A stretch of 64,000 bases of DNA. Source: Hexactinellida sp. DTS-2022 (lineage: Eukaryota; Porifera; Hexactinellida). Each line of letters opens with the position of its first letter. Position 1 is the stretch's first letter. Under the pieces are notes generated by a model, which saw only the letters and a program-made list of their open reading frames with translations, searched no databases and was not told where the DNA came from. This document shows, piece by piece, positions 56,674-64,000 of the stretch. Location: the NCBI GenBank assembly GCA_028753945.1, contig JAPNXP010000004.1:3906001-3970000 (forward strand), given 5' to 3'. A program made the translations under genes and the position numbers.

Positions 56674-58392
56674 ATGGACTTCTTGGTTCCTCCCTCTGAT
56701 GTAGTTTCCTATTTCAAGAAGCAGTTAATACTCCCTCACCCCTGGACTGGGAGAGATCTACATAAGGAGCTTAGTCCGCTACAGAAGGCTTGTCTCATGC
56801 TACAATACAGAGCAGTATATAAACTACTCGACAAGAGAAGAACTCAGCTCGCTACCGGTATTGACTGCACTGAGATTGAAATCTCTGGAGCAGGAATAAC
56901 ACCTTTGGAATGCTGCTTGAAGGAAAACGCTTGTCTCCTCCTTAACGACTATAACCCAACACATAAAACGTATAGATTTCTTATTAACGACTATACCTCT
57001 AAACAAAAGATTAAACCAAGACGCATAATCCTAGCTGCTCTTTTGAACGCTGGTTTCCACATACACTCAGGCTGGAATATTATCAATCCACTTCCTATTC
57101 CCTGGGGAGTCCTAGATAAGGACGAGACACGCGTTATACTAAACTGTGTGGACATTTCCACACTACAGGTACTACAGGAGCTAGCACAAGACTGGATTGA
57201 GTGGCAAAAGACCATCCATTACACCCCGACTGAGACATTTTTCCTCGACCACTTGAGTCCGTTCTACCTGCGCTATCCCCGGTGCTGCATACTGTATCAG
57301 TTCAGGATTATGGCTGCCAGCGTAAAGCATGGGGTAGAGCTGGTTATGTTCAAGAGCACTAGCCAACTCCTGTTGACTCTACTTGATAACGCGTTAGTAT
57401 TCCGGGCAATGCTAGAATGCTATCGACGAATTAACGGAGCTTATGTACATGTTCCAGATTTTGATTGGATCAGTCAGAACCTGAGTAACATCCTAGCAAC
57501 AGATTTCTATAAATGTAAATCTATTTTCAAGGCGCTTAGAGATTACATGGGTATGTTGTTAGCTGAGAGTGTAACTGAATTTGATAATAATCTCCTGGAA
57601 TATAACCCAGTGCAGCTCCCCGATTATGTGCTGACTCGATTCAAGGTTCTAGCTAGAGGTTTAGTTTGTATGGACAGAGAAGAAAATAGACATTTGGGGA
57701 AACTTTTAGACTTAACTTTACAGGTTATCAATACTGTTCTCAAAACTTTTCAAATCAAACAAGTTGATGATGTTCTTGAGATGCTAGTATGTTGTATTAT
57801 CACTGCGCTTACTTCAATTAGATTTAAGCTGACTGAGCCTTCAAATAAAGATAAAATTAAGACTTGTGTAAGTAAACTGATGCAAATCACACAGTTGAAT
57901 GATCACATACCATTTATCATTATGCGTCATGCCGTTACTAACATACCAGTTGATATTCAAGAGGTTTATATTCCTGTTATCTTCGATTTTTTATCTGAAC
58001 TAGATTTAAATTTAAATATCAGATCGCGTGTGAATAATGAAAACTTGTTGCTAGCCTCAATTTCTAACCATAGTTTTACGTTTTCCTTAATAGACCAATT
58101 ATTGGAATTGAAAATATACCCTTTCACTATAGATAATAAGGGAATTTCATTTGCTAGTCGTGTGGAGGAATTTTTCACTCAAAACCTTGGCAGTTTGGTA
58201 GAGGAAGATAAAGATTATTTAGAGTTCCTTAAAATAGATTTTCCAATTCTACAGAAACCGTATAACCTCAAGATTCTAGCTGCTCAGGCAACTGGTCAGG
58301 TATTGGAGGAATATCCAAGATTGGTTGTTCATGTTCTTCCCCAGAAAAATCTCTACAATTATGTAAAACACCATATCCGAAAACCAGTTTAG
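56674..58392 (+). CDS. FEM1-like protein with C-terminal BC-box motif
   Basis: Intact 572-residue single-exon ORF, ATG at 56674, TAG at 58390. The N-terminal third has 'SPLQKACLMLQYRAVYKLLD' and 'LAALLNAGFHIHSG', reminiscent of diverged ankyrin helices. The middle is helical with no firm match. Residues about 475-505 ('NENLLLASISNHSFTFSLID') look like a final ankyrin repeat. The C-terminus 'NLKILAAQATGQVLEEYP' plus 'VLPQKNLYNYVKHH' parallels the FEM1 VHL-box ('LKCLAAR..' then a proline-led box), which recruits elongin B/C and CUL2. If so, it is a ubiquitin-ligase substrate receptor. Ankyrin SOCS-box proteins are the alternative. No promoter element or intron identified. Confidence 0.5.
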   Translation: MDFLVPPSDVVSYFKKQLILPHPWTGRDLHKELSPLQKACLMLQYRAVYKLLDKRRTQLATGIDCTEIEISGAGITPLECCLKENACLLLNDYNPTHKTYRFLINDYTSKQKIKPRRIILAALLNAGFHIHSGWNIINPLPIPWGVLDKDETRVILNCVDISTLQVLQELAQDWIEWQKTIHYTPTETFFLDHLSPFYLRYPRCCILYQFRIMAASVKHGVELVMFKSTSQLLLTLLDNALVFRAMLECYRRINGAYVHVPDFDWISQNLSNILATDFYKCKSIFKALRDYMGMLLAESVTEFDNNLLEYNPVQLPDYVLTRFKVLARGLVCMDREENRHLGKLLDLTLQVINTVLKTFQIKQVDDVLEMLVCCIITALTSIRFKLTEPSNKDKIKTCVSKLMQITQLNDHIPFIIMRHAVTNIPVDIQEVYIPVIFDFLSELDLNLNIRSRVNNENLLLASISNHSFTFSLIDQLLELKIYPFTIDNKGISFASRVEEFFTQNLGSLVEEDKDYLEFLKIDFPILQKPYNLKILAAQATGQVLEEYPRLVVHVLPQKNLYNYVKHHIRKPV

Positions 58393-58399
58393 CGATTAT

Positions 58400-59100
58400 T
58401 AATATTTTCAACTCAATTTCTACTATAGCTTATTTTAGATTATCACTTGTATAAGAACGCATTTCGAAATTATTAATTTTACTGCAAGGTTTTACAAATA
58501 TCGATATTCCATATTCCCAATAATGATAATATCGGAATTTTTCAATATTTCGATATTTTCGGCTATTAATATATCGATGTCGATCCTTGATCCGATTGGT
58601 TAGCTTAAAACATGTTCGTCATGTTGCAATGCGTAAAATTCGAACTACAGAAAAACTCGGGAGATTTTTTTTGCCATCTCAATGTATCGATGTCATTCCT
58701 ATATTAAATAGCCCAAGAGCATTAGCGGAAACAACCTGAAACACATTCCGAATAAAATCTTTCAGGGAAGATCGACAAAATTATAAATAGATAGACGAAA
58801 ATTATAAAATTATCCTGAAATTTTTTGAAAATCCAGAAAATAATATTTAGGTCAGTTCTAATGTTTCCCTCCGACAGTGTATACAAATCGAAGTTTGCAG
58901 AATTATACTCCAGTTATCAACTAATGTATTTAAATTGATCATACCAATGTAATTTTTATTGACTCGGCGCTTATTCGAAAAATACGGTAATCAAATAGCA
59001 TACTTTGTAGGCTATGGATAATCTAGGTTTCGGAAAACATTTTTGATGTCATCATTTCAGGGAATTGATTTCTCTCAAATATGTTAAAAATATCTCAAGT
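58400..59100. repeat. Decayed MITE remnants
   Basis: 'tcgatattcc'/'atatcgatgtcgat' palindromic text at 58500-58585 and a one-sided relative of the 254-bp MITE at 58811-58990 ('cggcgcttattcgaaaaata'). Confidence 0.5.
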
Positions 59101-59630
59101 TAATTACATTTTTACTGTGACGACTATATTGGCCCAGTTGTAATCTCACTGCCTTATATATTTTTATTATTATTATTATTATTATTATTGTTATTGTTAT
59201 TGTTATTATAAACTAGGCCGACTATACTATAATATAGTGGCCCAGTATTGAAATAACTGCCTTTATTATTACTGTGCCAACTATACAATAGTATAGTAGC
59301 CATGGGCGTAGCCAAAGAATTTTTTTTGGGGGCCATTATTTAGATGAGTCATTACAATAAATTGAGCGAAATCTCAATTATTCCTTATTCAAAGCTATTG
59401 TAGAAAATTTGGTAGGGGACAGGTATAATTTTGGGGGGAAAAGCCCCCAGACCCCCCCATGGTGGTCCATTCCAATCTCACTGCCTTTATTACTGTGAAG
59501 ACTTGCTATACTTTAGTATAGTGGCCCAGTATTGAATCACTGCCTTTATTTTACTGTGCCGACTATAGTATAGTATAGTGGCCTAGTATTGAAATCACTG
59601 CCTTTATTATTATTATTATTATTGTTTCCT
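59100..59630. repeat. Cluster of degenerate palindromic modules and hAT fragment
   Basis: At least four inverted-orientation modules ('actatactttagtatagtgg' at 59507 and variants at 59220, 59275, 59565). 59302-59464 is a hAT-like insert or fragment ('catgggcgtagccaaag' left end, C/G runs at the right). Confidence 0.7.
59157..59208. repeat. (TTA)n microsatellite
   Basis: Run of 'attattatt' changing to 'attgttattgtt', adjacent to a degenerate palindromic module. Confidence 0.9.
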
Positions 59631-59813
59631 CCGTAAACGGTGCCCTGGCCAGAGCTCTATAGTTGATTGGCTGAAACTTGGCATGTAGGTTCCGAGTCAC
59701 CGTCTAATTTGCACCTGGGGTTACGATTTTTGATTAACAAATTTTGGACTCATCTTTAACACCTTTCAAAATTTGTCTGGTCCATAACTCAAAGAATGTT
59801 ATACAGTAGATGT

Positions 59814-59977
59814 CGGATATAAGCACACCGGTTATAAGAACATATCGGATATAAGCACACTATGTTGGGCTACGGATGCCATATACCCTGTATAATTTAT
59901 GTCGGTTATAAGAACATGCCGGTTATAAGCACATTAAGTGCAGTTCCCGACGATGTGCTTATAACCGGCATCCACTG
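59814..59977. mobile_element. 164-bp pogo-like MITE
   Basis: Ends CAGTAGATGTCGGATATAAG and, inverted, 'cagtggatgccggttataag', flanked by TA at 59812-59813 and 59978-59979. The uninterrupted repeat ('aatgttttactaaaccc' type) is visible at 28614, confirming insertion. Confidence 0.9.
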
Positions 59978-60112
59978 TACTAAGCCCCCAATTTATGTTT
60001 CACCATTGGATTCACCATAGAATTCTGCGAGTGAAGGGAGAAGAAAGACTTTAACAATGGGTTTAATTCATGCAATAAATTGGGTTTGCAATTTGTAAAA
60101 CTGTTAAAAAAA

Positions 60113-60231
60113 TCCAAAATTGCAGCTGTGCCGACGCATTACCATTTGGTGGCACTATATTTTGGTGGCTACCGGTTGAGTAATTGATAGTGCCTCCAAG
60201 GAAAATGCTGTCGGCACAGCTGCAATTTTGG
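60113..60231. repeat. Hairpin repeat
   Basis: Member of the hairpin family, with an 11-base variation in the loop ('ggctaccggttgag'). Confidence 0.75.
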
Positions 60232-60695
60232 TTTTTTTCCGTCTTGTTATCATCTCTATGAAGGTGTTAAATTATTTCAGAAAGGTGTTTCAGAAGGCAA
60301 CGACCCTTAGAGTGGTGGAATTTTCCATTAAGCTCACTTCATTTTAGAGATATACACGTTTCAGTAGAATATAATAGGTGTTGACTCAGCATTTTTTAAT
60401 GTGTGTGTTGGGTGATCACCCAAAATCAACCAACCCATTTTAATTATAAAATTCACAAAATGGTAAAAACACTTTTTATGATGAATCCAAGTGAAATATA
60501 AATTGGGGGTTTAGTAAAACATTTATTTAGTTATGGACCAGACAGATTTTGAAAGGTGTCAAAAATTTGTCCAAAATTTGTTAATCAAAAATCGTAACCC
60601 CAGGTGCAAATTAGACGGTCCATCCACACCTACATGCCAAGTTTCGGCCCATCAACTATAAACCTCTGCCCAGTGCACCGTCTACGGAAAAAAAA

Positions 60696-60810
60696 TCCCA
60701 AATTGCAGCCTGTGCCGACGCATGTTCCTTTGCTTGCACTATATTTTGGTGGTGGTTTATTGATAGTGCCTCCAAAGGAACATGCTGTCGGCACAGGCTA
60801 CAATTTTGGA
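60696..60810. repeat. Hairpin repeat
   Basis: Member of the hairpin family with the standard loop. Confidence 0.8.
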
Positions 60811-60967
60811 TTTTTTTAGCCATGTCATCATTACTATGAAGGTGTTAAATTATTTCAGAAATGTTCTTCGGGATGCATCGACCCTTAGAGTGGTAGAAGT
60901 TTCCATTTAGCTCACTTCATTTTAGAGATATTCAAGTTTCAACAGAATATAATAAGTGATGAGTCAG

Positions 60968-60972
<5 letters not shown>

Positions 60973-61002
<30 letters not shown>

Positions 61003-61155
61003 CATGTCGATGTCGATATAAAGACAAAACTGTCCCTATATCCCCCCATATAGGGACAAAAACCTTTGGATATAAGGACACTTTTAGGATATAGGGACAC
61101 TTTTTGGATATAAGGACAAAAACGTCCCTGTATCACTAATATAAGGACATAATCT

Positions 61156-61187
<32 letters not shown>
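60973..61187. repeat. Two TG microsatellites bracketing a palindromic block
   Basis: (TG)n at 60973-61001 and 61157-61187. Between them 'ggatataaggacac' and 'tccctatatccccccatata' are iterated and partly inverted. Array copies at 4085 and 7447 have only a short 'tgtgagtgttggg' here. Confidence 0.85.
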
Positions 61188-61188
<1 letters not shown>

Positions 61189-61561
61189 GGGTGATCACCC
61201 AACACCAACCAAACCATTCGAATTGAAAAATTCACAAAATTGTAAAAACACATTTCTTTACCGATGTCATCATCACCTCAAGGTGTCAAGACCCATTTGT
61301 AGAGGTATTACGTGGCATAAGGATAAATTGATCAATTTGAAGTTCTACTTCATGGCTCCACCAGACAACAACATAGCTTGAATAGTTCTCCAAATACCGC
61401 AATTTTTAACACCTCCAAGGTTTACAAGGGTGTAATCGTGAAACAAGTACAGGTGCTACTAGTCAGTCTAGCCCACACAGGTAGAGCCTAGTAGCCTATA
61501 TAGACCCTAGTGCATGTCTCTACTCATCTTCTAGCTCAATTTATTTTTATTTGCATCCTAC

Positions 61562-63705
61562 ATGTCAAACGACTACGCATACCTGCCAACCTATTTGAGT
61601 CATTTCCCTGTACAGGGTTCCAAATTTCCCCTGTACATTGGACAAAATCCCTGTACGCCTCCGAAAATCTTTTTCGCTCGCTGCGCTCGCTAGTCCAGGG
61701 TATTACTATCACTTACATATAATAATTATCACTTTGGAAAGGAGGAAGCATTGAATTATATACTGTACTGGGAATCCCTGTATTCTTGAATAAATATATA
61801 AACCAATTGGGCTTTATTCAATGCAGAATGCATGGCACTGATGATGATGGAAGAAATACTATCATCACTGTAGACATTTTAGGCATTATTTGACTCATAA
61901 TAAGTAAATTAAAAATCCCTGTACAAATGGAATAAATCCCTGTACGCCTGTACTGAACAGCCAAAATGGTTAAAATCCCTGTACTGTACAGGGAATCCCT
62001 GTACGGTTGGCAGGTATGACTACGATCCAGAATCCCCTCTCCATTCCTACAGCTCAGAGGTCGAACCGACTATGTCCGGATACCTCTCCGATAACGAGGA
62101 GTACTTCCTCCCCAAACATCGGGATCCAATAGACCAGAGGCGTTCCTGTAACGATCCCTCACGTGGTCTACGGGAAGCGGTAGCCTTGGCTAACCTAGTT
62201 CCCTGTCCAACAGGCTCTATGCCTGACAGGACCTCCTTGGGGACAGCAGCTCAGGCTGACTCTGTGGCTCCCCGCACCCTCGGGCCAGACCCGACTTTGG
62301 TGCAAGAGGCAGGAGCCTCAGATAATCTGAAAAATACCCTGCAGATAGTACAGGCACTCCAAGAGCTGCAGCAGTCAGTAGCTGATATAAAAAATCAGCT
62401 TACTTCACCGACGACCAGTCAACAGATGACCCAAGCAGCCGGGGATCTTTCCCTCGCGCCAGGAGAAAGTAGTGGCACGCTTCCTAGCAGCCATCTGTTT
62501 GACCCCAGTGGTCTCTTAGGGGACAAGTTCTTCTCAGGAGCCCCCGACACTGTATGAGAGTATCTCACAAAGTACTTCTTACAACCCTTGAACTCCCAGC
62601 TCACTTCTGAGATGGCTAAGCAGTTCAAAAGGCCTGACGTTCCTGTAATGAGGGTCCATAAACTAGACAATCTGTTTCAACGGAAAGATCTAATCTTTAT
62701 GAAGGCTCGCGACCAAACCCTCAAAGAGATACATAAAGACCTGCTACCTGCAGTCGGTCCAGTCGCTGAGTTGCTAGCGAAGCTGACAGACGGCCAAGTT
62801 GTCGAACCTAACAAGGTAATAGAGTACGTTTCGGCAACCCTCATTCTCATGGGATCAAGCGCTGCCAGAATACTGACCGCCCGAAGGAAAAATGCAATTA
62901 GGGAACTTAACCCTTCGCTAGTGACCGAGGTAGGCACTCTACCTCACGACAACGAGTCCAATATGGTATTTGGCCCTGCAAACCTAAAACTCCTAACAGA
63001 GATTCAAAAGGAAAAGGCTCAAGTAGACAGGCTGGTAGATCGCCCAGCTAAGAAGCCTAAATTTACCAACAGCCAGTACAACTCTAAGTCTACTGGACCC
63101 AAACCGAACCAGTTTTTTCGGAGGGGCCCCACTGGAGGATCGGGCTTCAGTGGGGCCGACCAAGGGAAACCCCGACAATACCCTGCGAAACCCTTCAAAC
63201 CGAGCCCGTCGGGCCCATTCAAACGCCAGAGCTATTGAAGTATCTGGGAGCTATGAACCCCCCCCTGGCCCCGCCCTCACCAACGGGCCGCCTTCCTCTA
63301 TACATACACAACTGGGAACTCCTTCACCCAGACCCCTTTGTAATTCAGTGTGTGAAGGGGCTACAATTGCCCCTTTCACAAGTTATAACAAAATCTCATA
63401 TCAAGCCCCTGCCAGTCTCACTAGAGACACATCAACCTATCGAGGAGGAAATAACACGCCTCCTCCGCATTGGAGCAATCGAGGTAACTCAATCACCCCA
63501 CTTCACCAGCCCAATCTTTGTCCGCAAAAAAACATCCGGACAGTGACGGCTCATACTCAACCTAAAAAAACTAAACTTGTATCTACCGCCATGCCACTTC
63601 AAAATGGAGGGCTTACACTGCGTCCAGTATGTAGTGACTCCTGGCGCGTACATGAGCAAAGTAGACCTGAAGGACGCCTACCTCACGATTGCTTTCAGCA
63701 CTCAA
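61562..63705 (+). pseudogene. DIRS-like retroelement relic: gag and start of RT
   Basis: Gag ATG at 61562, then a 441-bp MITE, then the same frame continues ('MSGYLSDNEEYFLPKH' at 62072) to a TGA at 62555-62557 and on to 63238. It has a coiled-coil-like segment ('QIVQALQELQQSVADIKNQL') and a basic Gly/Pro/Lys-rich tail, as in DIRS Gag. The next frame starts at about 63235 with 'GRLPLYIHNWELL' and 'EEEITRLLRIGAIEV'. A TGA at 63544-63546 is followed by 'NLKKLN', 'CHFKMEGLH' and 'YMSKVDLKDAYLTI', the first reverse transcriptase blocks of DIRS elements. The element is cut off at about 63705 by array-type repeat. RNase H, methylase and tyrosine recombinase are absent. Composition is more GC-rich than its surroundings. 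Confidence 0.8.
61578..62018. mobile_element. CATACCTGCCAACC-family MITE inside DIRS gag
   Basis: 441 bp, ends CATACCTGCCAACC / GGTTGGCAGGTATG. ACTACG is duplicated at 61572-61577 and 62019-62024. Insert plus duplication (447 bp) is a multiple of three, so gag frame is kept across it. Confidence 0.88.
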
Positions 63706-63830
63706 TGTATAATGGTGTTAGAACTGGGCCACTATACTATAGTATAGTCAGCACAGTAATAATAAAGGCAGTGATTTCAATACTGGGCCACTAGACTAAA
63801 GTATAGTCGGCACAGTAAAAATTAACAGAG
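63706..63830. repeat. Array-type repeat with palindromic modules
   Basis: Begins 'cactcaatgtataatgg', then an exact 18-bp palindrome at 63731-63748 and a diverged one near 63790. It truncates the DIRS relic. Confidence 0.85.
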
Positions 63831-64000
63831 TTTATATTAACTACCAAAGCATTATTGTTCTTGCTGGTACTAGTCATGCAACCAATCATTATAATAATAG
63901 GGGATAGGGCATCCCATACTACTAAGTAATTTAGCTATAATATTATATTATACTTGCCGCTACGCTTTCTCAGTTGCTTCTAGACCTGTAATACCCACAC
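63831..64000. other. End of window, nothing recognised
   Basis: AT-rich sequence with no feature identified. Confidence 0.4.

Larger units (their letters stand above)
59640..61380. repeat. Array-type repeats, inverted then direct
   Basis: 59640-60010 is an inverted array sub-unit, broken by a MITE. 60113-60231 and 60696-60810 are hairpins with the usual flanks ('gtcatcatcacctcaagg', 'gcaccgtctacgg'). 60961-61187 has two TG microsatellites. Confidence 0.8.

Noticed and set aside
1-64000. tRNA, rRNA or telomere sequence
   Set aside because: I looked for tRNA-like arms, rRNA-like conserved blocks and TTAGGG arrays and saw none.

Overview
The window is AT-rich animal-type nuclear DNA: short GT..AG introns inside coding frames, dense nests of DNA transposons and MITEs, and few host-like genes. 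A coiled-coil plus NHL-propeller gene, P, KDZ, MULE, DIRS and Ty3 elements and very compact introns would fit a sponge, perhaps a glass sponge, but that is a guess from gene style. I see no rRNA, tRNA, CRISPR array or bacterial operon.

Layout. 1-8790 is a tandem array of repeats: two nearly identical units of about 3.4 kb, one carrying a 668-bp hAT-like insertion that the other lacks, built from hairpins and a short module centred on an 18-bp palindrome. 9533-12536 is a Tigger/pogo element with a broken transposase and an intact, divergently oriented HIRAN-domain ORF. 12861-15836 holds a tail-to-tail pair of decayed spliced genes: a KDZ/HMGXB3-like transposase and a Ulp1-like SUMO-protease with a PHD finger. 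16.9-24.1 kb is repeats (CpG-rich hAT MITE, minisatellite, GCGAAGC mini-hairpins). 24.8-27.4 kb is a P-element relic invaded by a hAT MITE. 28.0-29.5 kb is an inverted copy of the 5' array. 30.5-32.5 kb is a MULE relic. 32.9-38.1 kb is a nest: a young Ty3-type LTR element inside a hAT MITE inside a pogo-like MITE. 38.8-44.0 kb holds MITEs, a possible RAG1/Transib-like relic and a large foldback. 44.5-45.7 kb is an intact NHL gene. 46.0-47.0 kb is a 1-kb near-perfect palindrome with a 9-bp target duplication, directly followed by a 3.57-kb P element (47.08-50.64 kb) whose transposase is split by a MITE. 50.7-52.9 kb is a TIR element filled with other MITEs. 56.7-58.4 kb is an intact 572-codon gene with a FEM1-like C-terminus. 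61.5-63.7 kb is a truncated DIRS-like retroelement with a MITE in its gag.

The likely expressed host-type genes are the NHL protein and the FEM1-like protein. The rest is mobile DNA, most of it dead. The most unusual items are the HIRAN gene carried inside a Tigger element, and an LTR retrotransposon whose primer-binding site is complementary to its own LTR, as in Tf1/sushi self-priming. Many target duplications, two filled/empty site comparisons and several MITE-in-gene insertions allow relative dating of the insertions.
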